Below, piece after piece: positions 7,271 to 15,813 of a stretch of 64,000 bases of DNA (position 1 is its first letter; each line of letters starts with the position of its first letter). The notes under the pieces are model-generated. The model ran no database searches, had not been told where the DNA came from, and was given only the letters and a program-made list of their open reading frames with translations. The stretch comes from Arthrobacter sp. YN (GTDB lineage: Bacteria > Actinomycetota > Actinomycetes > Actinomycetales > Micrococcaceae): the NCBI RefSeq assembly GCF_002224285.1, contig NZ_CP022436.1, forward strand, positions 4,464,001 to 4,528,000, in the 5' to 3' direction. The translations under genes were made by a program, and so were the position numbers.

Positions 7271-9385
7271 ATGACGCCTGCCCCGACGCACCCTTCCGCC
7301 CCGGCAGGCGGCCCCGGAACCTACCGTGATCAGTGGGGAATCCCTCATTTGTGGGCGGATTCCTCCGACGAACTCGCCTTCCTCCAAGGAATGAACGTGG
7401 CCACTGACCGTTCCTGGCAGATCGAGTTGGAACGGTGGCGCTCCGAAGGCCGCACAGCCGAAGTCCTGGGTGCCGACGTTGTGGTCTGGGACCGGTTCGC
7501 ACGCCAAGCCCGGCTGGATGACACCGCGCGCCGCTGCTTCGAGAACCTCGACGCCGACACTCAGCGTTGGTGCGGACGGTACGTGGCCGGCATCAACCAA
7601 GCGCTGGCAGACGGACTTCGCGGCGGCCCCGAGTTCGATGAGTCCGCCTGCACGCCGGAGCCATGGAATCCGTGGACGCCGCTGGGTGTCTTCCTGGTCC
7701 ATCACATCCTCTTCTCCACGTTCCCCAACAAGCTGTTCAGAGCCCACGTCGCGCGGACACTGGGCGACGACGCCGTGAGCCTGTTCAGCATCGAAGCTCC
7801 CGTCTGGTCAGGCAGCAACGCCTGGGCCGCGCACGGCTCGACGACGGCGAGCGGCCTCCCGCTGATTGCCGGCGACCCCCACCGCCTCATGGAACTCCCC
7901 GGCGTGTACCAGCAGGTACGGCTCGCCTGCCCGGACTTCGACGCGATCGGTTTCGCGTTCCCGGGCGTCCCCGGGCTCCCGCACTTCGCCCACACCGGGC
8001 ATACCGCCTGGGCCATCACCAACGCCATGGCCGACTACCAGGATCTCTTCGAGGAAGAACTGCGCCGGGTCACGGACGCCACCGGGGAACGGATCGAGGC
8101 GCGCAGAGCGCAAGGCTGGGAACCCGCCGTCGTGAGTGCCCAAACCATCACCGTCCGTGACGGTGAGCCGGTCACCGTGGAGGTCATCGAGACCGCGCGA
8201 GGTTCCGTGATCTCTGAAGCGCCCGACGGCGAGGCGCTGAGTTTGCGCTTCCCTGCCCGCGTTGAGGGGCGGCTTGGTTTTGAGGCCCTCCTGCCGCTGC
8301 TTCGGAGCCGGAGCGTCTCCGAGGTGGAAGCGGCGTTGGATGCCTGGGTGGAGCCCGTCAACAGCGTGGTGGCCGGGGACACGTCCGGAGCAGTACGGCA
8401 CTTTGTTGCCGGGCTTGTTCCGCAGCGCAATCCCGCCAACAGGAGGTTGCCCGCGCCGGCTTTCTCGGCCCGCCATGAGTGGGACGGTCAATACGTGATC
8501 CTGCCCCGCACGGAGGTGAAGCAGTTTGCGGTGACCGCGAACGACCGCGCGGCGGGAGGCGGTGATGCCGTGGCCATGGAGTTCGCCCCCGCGCATCGGG
8601 CGCTGCGCATCCGTGAGTTGCTTGAGTCGGCTCCGGGGCCGTTGTCCGTGGATGACATGCAGGCTATCCATACCGACACCCTCCTGGGTCCGTGGCCGTT
8701 GTTCCGGTCGGTGCTCTCTAACCTGGACGACGAGGACCTGTCCAGCGAGGCCAAGCAACTGCGGGTCCTCTTGCTGGAGTGGGACGGCCACATGGATGCC
8801 GGGAGCCATCACGCCGCAGTGTTTGCGGAGTGGCGGGGATCATTGGTCCAGCGCCTGGCAAACCATCCCGCACTTGCGCCTTTGATGGAGCCAACAGGCT
8901 ACTCGCCCTTGTTCGGACCGTGGTTGTCGGTGGCATCCCGGATGGGCTTTGCGCTCGAGACCCTGCTGGTGCGGGGCTCAGAACTCGGCATCAGCGTCGC
9001 GGCGGAAGTTGCCACAGCACTCGAGGACGTTGCGGTGGAGGAGTCCGGGCTGCGCTCCTGGGGCGACAGGCACACACTGTTGGCCGTTCATGTCCTCCCC
9101 GGCCCGCTCGCATCAGCGGCACCCACAGCCGGCCTCAGCGGTGATACGGGGTGTGTGCTCTGCACCGAGAGCCTCCCCGGCGTAGATAACCGAAGCTTCC
9201 GTGGTCCAGTGGCCCGCTACATCTGGGACTTGTCCGAGCGGCGCAACAGCCGCTGGATCGTGCCCTTCGGCGCCTCCGGTACGCCCGGACACCAGCACTT
9301 TGCCGACCAACTCCCGCTCTGGACTGCAGGGGAACTCGCCCCGGTGGTCACTGACTGGCGTGAATTGATCAAAGACAATCCCTGA
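7271..9385 (+). CDS. Penicillin acylase family Ntn-hydrolase
   Basis: 704 residues with no obvious signal peptide. Penicillin acylases are N-terminal-nucleophile amidases that self-cleave a proprotein. The cleavage motif is visible as WSGSNAWAAHG, predicting Ser182 (codon 7814-7816) as the new N-terminus and nucleophile of the beta subunit. TASGLPLIAGDPHRLMELPGVY follows as in family members. A later NDR motif (VTANDRAAGGGD) matches the conserved region near the oxyanion-hole Asn. The iron box just upstream and the acyltransferase just downstream argue for a role in siderophore acyl-group processing, as proposed for similar genes in desferrioxamine clusters, rather than antibiotic resistance. 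No strong ribosome site before the ATG. Confidence 0.85.
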   Translation: MTPAPTHPSAPAGGPGTYRDQWGIPHLWADSSDELAFLQGMNVATDRSWQIELERWRSEGRTAEVLGADVVVWDRFARQARLDDTARRCFENLDADTQRWCGRYVAGINQALADGLRGGPEFDESACTPEPWNPWTPLGVFLVHHILFSTFPNKLFRAHVARTLGDDAVSLFSIEAPVWSGSNAWAAHGSTTASGLPLIAGDPHRLMELPGVYQQVRLACPDFDAIGFAFPGVPGLPHFAHTGHTAWAITNAMADYQDLFEEELRRVTDATGERIEARRAQGWEPAVVSAQTITVRDGEPVTVEVIETARGSVISEAPDGEALSLRFPARVEGRLGFEALLPLLRSRSVSEVEAALDAWVEPVNSVVAGDTSGAVRHFVAGLVPQRNPANRRLPAPAFSARHEWDGQYVILPRTEVKQFAVTANDRAAGGGDAVAMEFAPAHRALRIRELLESAPGPLSVDDMQAIHTDTLLGPWPLFRSVLSNLDDEDLSSEAKQLRVLLLEWDGHMDAGSHHAAVFAEWRGSLVQRLANHPALAPLMEPTGYSPLFGPWLSVASRMGFALETLLVRGSELGISVAAEVATALEDVAVEESGLRSWGDRHTLLAVHVLPGPLASAAPTAGLSGDTGCVLCTESLPGVDNRSFRGPVARYIWDLSERRNSRWIVPFGASGTPGHQHFADQLPLWTAGELAPVVTDWRELIKDNP

Positions 9386-9436
9386 CTCATCCTGCTCCCG
9401 CATCCCATCAGTCACGCATCAGCCCCGAAGGAAGCC

Positions 9437-10035
9437 ATGACCACCACCACCCAGGACTTCTCTGTCCGTGCCACCATCTACTCCGAAAACCTCGAAGGAT
9501 GGGGCGCGCTGCGGCTTGTGCCGCTGGTTCCCGCCGAGGACATCGACCTCATCTTCGAATGGGTCACCCAGCCCGCGCAAAGTTCTGGGGAATGACGGAG
9601 AATTCCCGCGAAGAAGTCCAAGGGATCTACGAATTCCTTGACTCGCTGGAGACCCACCACGCGTTCCTGGCCGTCCTTGATGGCGAACCGCTGGCCCTTT
9701 TCCAGACGTACGAGCCACTGCACGACCCCGTGGGCGAGGCCTACCCCGCACGCGAAGCAGACATTGGCATGCACTTGCTACTGGCCCCGGCCACCCGGCC
9801 CATTCCGCACTTCACGCCGAAGCTCGGTACGTCGCTGATCAAGTACATGTTCTCCCTGCCGGGCAAGGACCGGATTGTGGTGGAGCCCGATTCACGCAAT
9901 GCCAAGGCCCTGCGCCGTTTGGAGGCCACTTGCTTTGAGCTGGGCCCCATCATCCAGCTGGCCGAGAAGGAAGCCCAGCTGGGGTTCCTGACGCGGGCAG
10001 GCTTCGACGAGATCCAGGAACAGCAGGCTCCCTAA
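9437..10035 (+). pseudogene. Siderophore-type GNAT acyltransferase, one-base frameshift
   Basis: IucB/AlcB/MbtK-type acyltransferase domain (hydroxylamine or lysine acylation in siderophore synthesis). From the ATG at 9437 (AAGGAA ribosome site) the frame reads into FEWVTQP and then stops at ~9595. The rest of the protein (RAKFWGMTENSREEV to the C-terminus) continues in another frame to 10035. Adding a single C in the CCC run at 9572-9574 restores one 199-residue protein reading WVTQPRAKFWGM. Conserved later motifs are intact (DIGMHLLL, VVEPDSRNAKA, K..AQLGFL). Either a recent loss-of-function mutation or a base-call error in a C homopolymer. It ends overlapping the convergent ykoC by four bases. 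Confidence 0.85.
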
Positions 10036-10826
10036 CGCCAGACGAAGCTCCACGTTCCTGCGCCCACGGCCGCGAGCACCGCGCCTGCTGCGATCACCAC
10101 GCCGCCCAGGAGCACCCAAATGTCCAGCAAAGAGTACGTGGATTCGCGGGCCCACGTCCGTTGACCACCGCCAAAGCCGCGCGCTTCCATGGTCACTGCC
10201 AACCGGGAGGCCCTGCGGACAGCCTGGACCAACAGCCCGAAGCTCTGGCCCAGAGTGGCCTTCAGCCGTTGCAGCGGGCTGCCTTGCGAACCGACGCCGC
10301 GGGCCCGGCGGGCCATGCCGATGGTCTGCCATTCCTCGGCCATGAGGCCCACCAGCCTCATGGCCGCCAGGGTTCCGAGGACAAAGCGGTGCGGCAGCTT
10401 GGCCTTCTGCGCCAGTGCATCGGCCAGGTCAGTCGGGTCCGTGCACGTCATCAGCAGGATCGCCGGCAACGCGATCGCCAAACCGCGCACCATGAAACCC
10501 AGGCCCAGCTCAAGGGAACCTTCGCTGATGGACCAAAGTCCGACGTCGAGCAGTACAGCGCCGCTGTCCGCCGCCACAATCGCGGTGCTCCAGCCGCCGA
10601 TCGCGGCCGCGATGATCAGCGGCCAAGCGCGCTGCCACAGGAGCCTGAGCGTAAGCCCGGCGAGCGGAAACAACGCCAGCTCCGCAATCAACGCCGTGGA
10701 TGCCGATACCCAGTCGATGGACAGGGCCAGCACAAGGGAAATCAGGAAAACGGACACGAACTTTGCCAGGGGGTTGGCTCGGGTCAGCAGGGCATGATTC
10801 CCGCGGAGGTTCAGTGCATCCCTCAT
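10032..10826 (-). CDS. ykoC: ECF transporter transmembrane T component (YkoC-like)
   Basis: 264 residues of the CbiQ/EcfT family, with four to five hydrophobic segments and two coupling-helix motifs, visible as MARRARGV and TMEARGFGGG (both Ala-Arg-Gly), which contact the ATPases. It is the last gene of a TPP-riboswitch-led operon, overlapping the ATPase gene by ATGA (10823-10826). Membrane scaffold for thiamine or hydroxymethylpyrimidine uptake. Confidence 0.88.
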   Translation of the reverse strand: MRDALNLRGNHALLTRANPLAKFVSVFLISLVLALSIDWVSASTALIAELALFPLAGLTLRLLWQRAWPLIIAAAIGGWSTAIVAADSGAVLLDVGLWSISEGSLELGLGFMVRGLAIALPAILLMTCTDPTDLADALAQKAKLPHRFVLGTLAAMRLVGLMAEEWQTIGMARRARGVGSQGSPLQRLKATLGQSFGLLVQAVRRASRLAVTMEARGFGGGQRTWARESTYSLLDIWVLLGGVVIAAGAVLAAVGAGTWSFVWR

Positions 10827-12433
10827 GCTGCACCCGCTTCCTGATGCGTGGCTTCACCATGCTGTACCGGACCGAGCCGAAGCTCCGTTCCGCCGAGCAC
10901 TGCGCTGAATTCCTGGTCATGGGTCACGGAGACCACGGCCGTTCCGGCGTCCAGCAACTCTGAAAGGAACGACGCCAACTCAGCCCATGTATTGGCGTCC
11001 TGACCGAACGTGGGTTCATCGAGCACCAGGACTTTGGGGTGCGCGGCCAGCACGGTGGCCACCGAAAGCCGCCGCTTCTCGCCACCCGAAAGGGTGTAGG
11101 GGTTGGCGTCCACCAAATGCGTGAGCCGCAGCCGCTCCAACAGTTCGTCCACGCGTTCTTCGCCGTGGCCTAAATGCCTTGGCCCAAACATGAGCTCGTC
11201 CAGGACCTTGCCCGTGACGAACTGGTGCTCCGGTTCCTGGAACACCGTCCCGATCCGTGAAATCAGCTGGTCTGCTTTCCACTTGAACGGGTCAATGCCG
11301 GCCCCCTCGGAAAGCTCGACGGCGGCACTCACCGTACCGTCCACCGGCGCCAAAAGACCGGCCAACGTGAGCGCGAACGTGGACTTTCCGGCACCGTTAG
11401 GACCAGTGATGGTCAGTGCTTGGCCGGCCCTGACCTGCGCGGTGATTCCCGTTTGCACCGGGACGGGCGGGATGGTCTTGAAGCCCTTGCGCCGCGGCTT
11501 TTCCCGGGAAACTGCCAGGTCCTGGGCTGCGAGGAGCAGTGGGGCGGTATGGGATTGGCTGCGTCGTTGGCGGGTGGCCGGAACGTACCCCGGCACCCAA
11601 ACGCCGGCAGCCATCAACATAGTGCGGGCCTCGGACAGGACCTGGTCCGGTGGGCCGTCCAAGAGAACCCCGCCCGTTGCCTGGCCCGTTCCCGCCGCAG
11701 TCGTTCGCGCCGCCGTCAAGGAACCCGGTGCCAGGACTACAATCCTGTCCACCAGGTCTTTCCACACGGACACGCGGTGTTCCACCACCACCAGCGTTGC
11801 GCCGGTCTTATCCAGGCAACGCTTCACCGCGTCACGTACCTCCAGCACGCCTGCCGGATCCAGATTGGCCGTCGGTTCGTCCAAAAGGACCAAGCCGGGT
11901 CGCATCGCCAAAATGCCCGCCAGAGCAAGGCGCTGCTTCTGCCCCCCGGAAAGCGCCGCCGTCGGGTGATCCAACGCCAAACCGCCGCCCGCGGCGGTAC
12001 GCAACCCGACGTCGTCGAGCGCTTCATGGACGCGGGACCAAATCTCGTCCCGGGGCACAGCAAGGTTCTCGGCACCAAAGGCAACGTCGTCGCCAACCCG
12101 CGACAAGACCACTTGCGTTTCCGGGTCCTGCTGCATCAGCCCGGCGCGGCCACGCTGCTCCCGGGGCGCGACGCCGTCGATCAGCAGTGACCCGGACTCG
12201 TCCGAGTCGTCTTCCTCATCGCCCAACACACCGGCGAGGGCGTGCAGCAGCGTCGACTTGCCGGCGCCCGAAGGCCCCAGCAGAAGCACCCGCTCGCCCG
12301 GTTCAATCCGGAGGTCCAGCCCGTGAATGGCGGGCGTGGACCGGCCAGCGTGCCGCCAACCCCAGCCCTCGGCGGAAATGGCGGCAGGCCTCAACGGGCT
12401 GCTGTTCTTGCTGCCGCTCTGCGTCGCGGGCAT
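10823..12433 (-). CDS. ykoD: ECF transporter double ATP-binding protein (YkoD-like)
   Basis: 536 residues carrying two complete ABC cassettes in one chain. Cassette 1: Walker A GPSGAGKSTLLHALAG, signature LSGGQKQRLALAG, Walker B LLDEPTANLDP. Cassette 2: Walker A GPNGAGKSTFALTLAG, signature LSGGEKRRLSVA, Walker B VLDEPTFGQD. This matches YkoD, which replaces the EcfA/EcfA' pair. The start overlaps the stop of the S-component gene by one base (TGATG). It powers uptake of the substrate bound by YkoE. Confidence 0.9.
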   Translation of the reverse strand: MPATQSGSKNSSPLRPAAISAEGWGWRHAGRSTPAIHGLDLRIEPGERVLLLGPSGAGKSTLLHALAGVLGDEEDDSDESGSLLIDGVAPREQRGRAGLMQQDPETQVVLSRVGDDVAFGAENLAVPRDEIWSRVHEALDDVGLRTAAGGGLALDHPTAALSGGQKQRLALAGILAMRPGLVLLDEPTANLDPAGVLEVRDAVKRCLDKTGATLVVVEHRVSVWKDLVDRIVVLAPGSLTAARTTAAGTGQATGGVLLDGPPDQVLSEARTMLMAAGVWVPGYVPATRQRRSQSHTAPLLLAAQDLAVSREKPRRKGFKTIPPVPVQTGITAQVRAGQALTITGPNGAGKSTFALTLAGLLAPVDGTVSAAVELSEGAGIDPFKWKADQLISRIGTVFQEPEHQFVTGKVLDELMFGPRHLGHGEERVDELLERLRLTHLVDANPYTLSGGEKRRLSVATVLAAHPKVLVLDEPTFGQDANTWAELASFLSELLDAGTAVVSVTHDQEFSAVLGGTELRLGPVQHGEATHQEAGAA

Positions 12434-13053
12434 CAGCTGAAGACGGGCTCCGACGCGGCCTTGCGCGATGCGAAGGAGCTCAGGACGCCGGTTTTTGCCA
12501 AGCCGCGGGTGGCAACCCAGGACAGGGCGCCGGCGATGACGGCCCCCGAGATGGTGGTGAAAGTGATGTACGCCAGCTTGTCCACTGCCTCATAGGCGAT
12601 GTTCCAGCCCCACGGGAGGAAGGAGTCGTTCAGGCCGCAGAAGAGGCCCGCACCGGCACCCGCGAGGAGGGCCGTGGGCAGGTTGAACTTCTTGTACCGG
12701 AAAGCGGCGAAGACGAGCTCTGCGCCCAGACCTTGCAGGACACCGGAAATCAGGACGGTGGTGCCGTATTGGGAACCCATGATGAGCTCACCGGTGGCCG
12801 CGACAGCTTCGCAGAACAACGCTGCGCCCGGCTTGCGGATAATGAGCATGCCCAGGACTGCGGGGATCATCCAGCCACCGGCGATCAGGCCGGTGAGCGG
12901 CGGATACGTCGCATTCATGGGAATGGATACCAGTGCGGCTCCTTGGGACCAGGCCCAGAAGATCACACCGCCTGCGATGGCGATCAAGGCCGCCACAACA
13001 ATGTCTACAACACGCCAGTTATAACTGGTCTTCTTCACGTTTACCGTGGTCAT
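12433..13053 (-). CDS. ykoE: ECF transporter substrate-binding S component, YkoE family
   Basis: 206 residues with about six hydrophobic segments; YkoE-family S component for thiamine or its pyrimidine precursor HMP. I place the start at the ATG at 13053 (MTTVNVKKTSYNWRVVDIVV) because AGGAGG lies six bases upstream; an ORF extends further but only into the riboswitch leader. The acidic/aromatic loop motif NDSFLPWGWNIAYE is typical of the group. The upstream TPP riboswitch gives direct evidence for a thiamine-related ligand. Confidence 0.9.
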   Translation of the reverse strand: MTTVNVKKTSYNWRVVDIVVAALIAIAGGVIFWAWSQGAALVSIPMNATYPPLTGLIAGGWMIPAVLGMLIIRKPGAALFCEAVAATGELIMGSQYGTTVLISGVLQGLGAELVFAAFRYKKFNLPTALLAGAGAGLFCGLNDSFLPWGWNIAYEAVDKLAYITFTTISGAVIAGALSWVATRGLAKTGVLSSFASRKAASEPVFS

Positions 13054-13144
13054 TTTCTGCCTCCTGAGGTTACAGGAGGGGAAAGTGCTCCCCGGATTTC
13101 CAACCGGCCTGCGCCGCCCGGATCCGGACACTCTGAGAAGCTCG

Positions 13145-13258
13145 ACTCCCTTGCGCCGGTACTAACCGGATCAGGTTCGAGGGTCTGCGGCTGTCCGCAC
13201 TCTCAGCGCCCTCGCGTCTCCTGCATCTCTGCAAGGTCCGACGGCGGCGCTCCCCTGT
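13145..13258 (-). ncRNA. TPP (THI box) riboswitch
   Basis: Read on the minus strand the leader has the diagnostic THI-box segments in order: a GGGAGCGCC 5' stem strand, CGCTGAGAG, ACCCTCGAACCTGATCCGG, then TTAGTACCGGCGCAAGGGAG. This is the conserved thiamine-pyrophosphate aptamer core. It ends ~90 bases before the ykoE start, leaving room for an expression platform next to the AGGAGG site. It predicts shut-off when TPP is abundant. The rest of the gene-free stretch up to 13493 holds the presumed divergent promoters and nothing else I can name. Confidence 0.95.
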
Positions 13259-13493
13259 CGTTATCAAATCTGCCCTGATGGGCTGGTTCAGTTTACACCG
13301 GCGCGTGTTGCGGGTGTTGGTCCGTTGCCGTGCCTTGGTCACAAACGGGCGTTGCGGGTTCCCGTGCGTGGGGTTGCCTGCGTTGCGGGGCCGTTCTGCC
13401 CCCCTCGCGCCGGCTTTGGCCTGCACACCAGGCCCCACAACGAGACCTGAGAGAATGATCCAGCAGACTCGACCGCGGCAAAGGGGCACTTTC

Positions 13494-14192
13494 ATGACGG
13501 ACCTACCCATTCAGGATCACCCTGCCGGCGAGGGCACCATATCCGAGCCCCGGCTCGCTGCCAGCGTCATCCTTCTCCGTGATGCCCCTGGCGGGCTCGA
13601 AGCGTTCGTCCAGCACAGGGTCAGCACCATGGATTTCGCTGCCGGAATGGTGGTCTTTCCGGGCGGCCGGGTGGATGCTGCGGACGAGTCAGGCTGGGAC
13701 TATCCGGCGGAACTGCTTCAACGCCATGCTGCCGCCTGGCGGTCGAGCTCCATCGGCACCCGCACCAGCTCAACGCAGGCCGAAACCAACGCAGGCACGA
13801 TCCTCACAGCCGCAATCCGCGAAGTCCAGGAGGAGTCGGGGCTCAGCATCAGTGCCGCGGATCTCCGCCCTTGGGCCAACTGGATCACGCCGACGGACAT
13901 GCCGAAGCGCTTCGATACCTACTTCTACCTTGCAAAACCCTCCCCCGGAGCCGAGCCGCAGCATCAAACCACGGAGGCCTGGCAATCGTTGTGGATGCCG
14001 GTGGCCGGAATCCTGGAAGCGGAAGCAGCCGGCACATTGAAGCTGATGCCGCCCACCTATTACCTGCTCAAGGAAATTGCTGAGTTTGAGACCGTGGACG
14101 CTGTCTGGTCGGCGGAACACGCGGTCGTGCCAGTGCTGGCCCCGGTGGGGTCCTTGGCAGCGTTCCTGAAAGAGCGTGAAAGCCGCCGCTGA
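13494..14192 (+). CDS. NUDIX hydrolase, NUDT19-like with split Nudix box
   Basis: 232 residues. The Nudix motif is present but interrupted: GGRVD is separated from REVQEESGL by about 45 residues. This insertion is characteristic of NUDT19/RP2p-type members, which hydrolyse CoA derivatives or related diphosphates. The catalytic REXXEE core is intact (AIREVQEESG). The frame is open to 13278, but I start at the ATG 13494 (AAGGGG nearby) because upstream residues are Arg/Pro-rich and overlap the divergent riboswitch region; an ATG at 13455 is an alternative. Substrate unknown. Confidence 0.82.
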   Translation: MTDLPIQDHPAGEGTISEPRLAASVILLRDAPGGLEAFVQHRVSTMDFAAGMVVFPGGRVDAADESGWDYPAELLQRHAAAWRSSSIGTRTSSTQAETNAGTILTAAIREVQEESGLSISAADLRPWANWITPTDMPKRFDTYFYLAKPSPGAEPQHQTTEAWQSLWMPVAGILEAEAAGTLKLMPPTYYLLKEIAEFETVDAVWSAEHAVVPVLAPVGSLAAFLKERESRR

Positions 14193-14228
14193 CTCTTGAG
14201 CCGGCCCAGGGACGGCTAGGCTGGAGGC

Positions 14229-14489
14229 ATGAACCTCTTCTTCAAGCTGATCGGTGCCGGAGTAAGCCTCGGAGCGGGCTTCGTGGGCACCAAACTCGTC
14301 AACAAAGGGTGGGAGAAGGCCACTGGCAACAAACCACCCCTGGGCAACGACGACATGGAAACGAGCTTGCGTTCAGCATTGACCTTTGCGCTGATCTCAG
14401 CCTTCGTCAGCACCCTGATTCAGGTGCTGGCCAGCCGTGGCACACAGCGCGCCATTGCACGGTTCGCCAAGTCGCACGACATCGTCTAG
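14229..14489 (+). CDS. DUF4235 small membrane protein
   Basis: 86 residues with a Gly-rich hydrophobic N-terminus (LFFKLIGAGVSLGAGFVGTKLVNKGWEKATGNKPP) and a second hydrophobic segment around residues 50-68. This is the pattern of the actinobacterial DUF4235 family, whose function is unknown. It stands alone, followed by a long inverted repeat before the convergent mrp operon. Confidence 0.85.
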   Translation: MNLFFKLIGAGVSLGAGFVGTKLVNKGWEKATGNKPPLGNDDMETSLRSALTFALISAFVSTLIQVLASRGTQRAIARFAKSHDIV

Positions 14490-14503
14490 CCTGCAACCAC
14501 AGA

Positions 14504-14577
14504 CAGCAACGCGGGGTCGCTTTGCCTCCACCTGATGGAATGAACACCAGTGGACGCAGGGCGACCCCGCGTTGCTG
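14504..14577. terminator. Perfect 17-bp inverted repeat between convergent genes, likely bidirectional terminator
   Basis: CAGCAACGCGGGGTCGC (14504-14520) is exactly complementary to 14561-14577, with a 40-base loop that can itself form a small hairpin. It lies between the converging DUF4235 and mrpG genes. The long loop and the lack of a clean T-run are unusual for an intrinsic terminator. Confidence 0.6.
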
Positions 14578-14589
14578 TGACCGGGACTT

Positions 14590-14982
14590 TTAGCGGTCGT
14601 TCCGGGGTTCTTGCCCCGCAGCCGCCCGTTGAACAACGGCCTCGAGTTCGTCCTTGGTGAGCATCTCGCGGTGGCCATGCTTGGTGCGGTAGGCAGAGCG
14701 ACCCACCATGTGGGCGGACACGGGTGCCGTCAGCAACTGGAAAATCCATGCCACCAACAGAACCGGCCAAACCCACCACGTGCGCATTTGCAGGCCAATC
14801 GCGGCAAGCATGAGGAACAGCCCCAGGACCTGGGGCTTGGTTGCTGCGTGCATGCGGCTCATGAGGTCCGGGAATCGCAGCAAGCCGATGGCAGCGCCCA
14901 AGGACATCAGGGCTCCCACCACCAGGAACACTGCGGTGACAGCATCGATCACGACGTCCACGCCGGTGGCATCAGGACTCAT
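14590..14982 (-). CDS. mrpG: Na+/H+ antiporter subunit G
   Basis: 130-residue MnhG/MrpG subunit with three hydrophobic segments (near residues 8-30, 45-62, 65-85), the motif GLLRFPDLMSRMHAATKPQ and a charged C-terminal tail. I start at the ATG 14982 with GGAGGG nine bases upstream, so it overlaps mrpF by 11 bases. Last gene of the mrp operon; a small membrane subunit needed for assembly of the complex. Confidence 0.92.
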   Translation of the reverse strand: MSPDATGVDVVIDAVTAVFLVVGALMSLGAAIGLLRFPDLMSRMHAATKPQVLGLFLMLAAIGLQMRTWWVWPVLLVAWIFQLLTAPVSAHMVGRSAYRTKHGHREMLTKDELEAVVQRAAAGQEPRNDR

Positions 14983-15250
14983 TGTTCTGTTCCCTCCGTT
15001 CAGCCACGAACCGCGCAACGGTCACTGATCCGATGAATCCGATCACCGCGAGGGCTACCAGCAGCATCAGGTTGTTGAGGTGCCTGTTCATCGCCATGTC
15101 GATCGCCAGTGCAGCACCCAGGATGGCCAGCAAGACGTCTGAGGCCAGCACACGGTCCAGCAGGGAGGGGCCGATGGCGATGCGGACAATCGCGCCCGCG
15201 GCAGCCAGGCTGAGGATCACCGCCGTGACCACAAGGATGATTTCCTTCAT
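14972..15250 (-). CDS. mrpF: Na+/H+ antiporter subunit F
   Basis: 92 residues, three hydrophobic helices, typical MnhF/MrpF length. Motif AIGPSLLDRVLASDVL is characteristic. The start overlaps the mrpE stop by four bases. Small membrane subunit of the Mrp complex; related MrpF subunits have been linked to bile-salt efflux in other bacteria. Confidence 0.92.
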   Translation of the reverse strand: MKEIILVVTAVILSLAAAGAIVRIAIGPSLLDRVLASDVLLAILGAALAIDMAMNRHLNNLMLLVALAVIGFIGSVTVARFVAERREQNNES

Positions 15251-15813
15251 CGTGCTGCCCCTTCCATTCCCGGACGTACTTCGGCGTTGAGGGCTTCCAC
15301 TTCTTCGCGCGTGCCCATGATCCGGATCAGCCGCGCTTCAATGATCTGGACTTCCTCGCGAATTTTGTCGATGTCCGCTTCTTCGTAAATATTGAGCGCG
15401 TGCAGGTACAGCGTGGACGTCGACCGGTCCACTTCCACCACCAGCGAGCCCGGAATCAGCGAGATGACGTGCCCCGTGGCCGTCACCATCAAGTCCGAGT
15501 GGCTGCGCAAGGGAACGGCGACGACGGCGCTGCGCACCTTGGGTCCCTTGACCACGGCCAGGAACAACACCAGGAAGCTCGCTGCCACCACTTTGGCGAG
15601 GAACATCAGGGCGAAGGGAATGGCGCGCAGGATGTTGAACCTGCCGCTCAGTTCCACGGGTGGAAGGTAGAACAGCTTGGCTACCAGCACGGCTATCAGC
15701 GCACCGAACAGCAGGTTTCCGGGACTGAAGTCCCGCCACAGTGCGCCCCAGACAATGACCAACCAAATGAGCAGCGGGAGTTCGGTACGGAACGAAATGG
15801 GCTTACGGCTCAT
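15247..15813 (-). CDS. mrpE: Na+/H+ antiporter subunit E
   Basis: 188 residues. Two to three N-terminal hydrophobic helices (LPLLIWLVIVWGALW; PFALMFLAKVVAASFLVLF) and a soluble C-terminal half with the family signature SLIPGSLVVEVD and LYLHALNI. MrpE is not needed for transport in all systems but supports complex stability. Four-base overlaps with mrpD and mrpF. Confidence 0.92.
   Translation of the reverse strand: MSRKPISFRTELPLLIWLVIVWGALWRDFSPGNLLFGALIAVLVAKLFYLPPVELSGRFNILRAIPFALMFLAKVVAASFLVLFLAVVKGPKVRSAVVAVPLRSHSDLMVTATGHVISLIPGSLVVEVDRSTSTLYLHALNIYEEADIDKIREEVQIIEARLIRIMGTREEVEALNAEVRPGMEGAAR

Noticed and set aside
7271..9385. Antibiotic-resistance penicillin acylase
   Set aside because: The iron box and siderophore neighbours make a siderophore role more likely; sequence alone does not show beta-lactam activity.
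10823..12433. Frameshift fusion of two separate ATPase genes
   Set aside because: The double-cassette layout is the normal form of YkoD-type proteins.
11650..13278. 542-residue plus-strand frame
   Set aside because: Opposite ykoD/ykoE and the riboswitch; Pro/Arg-rich artefact.
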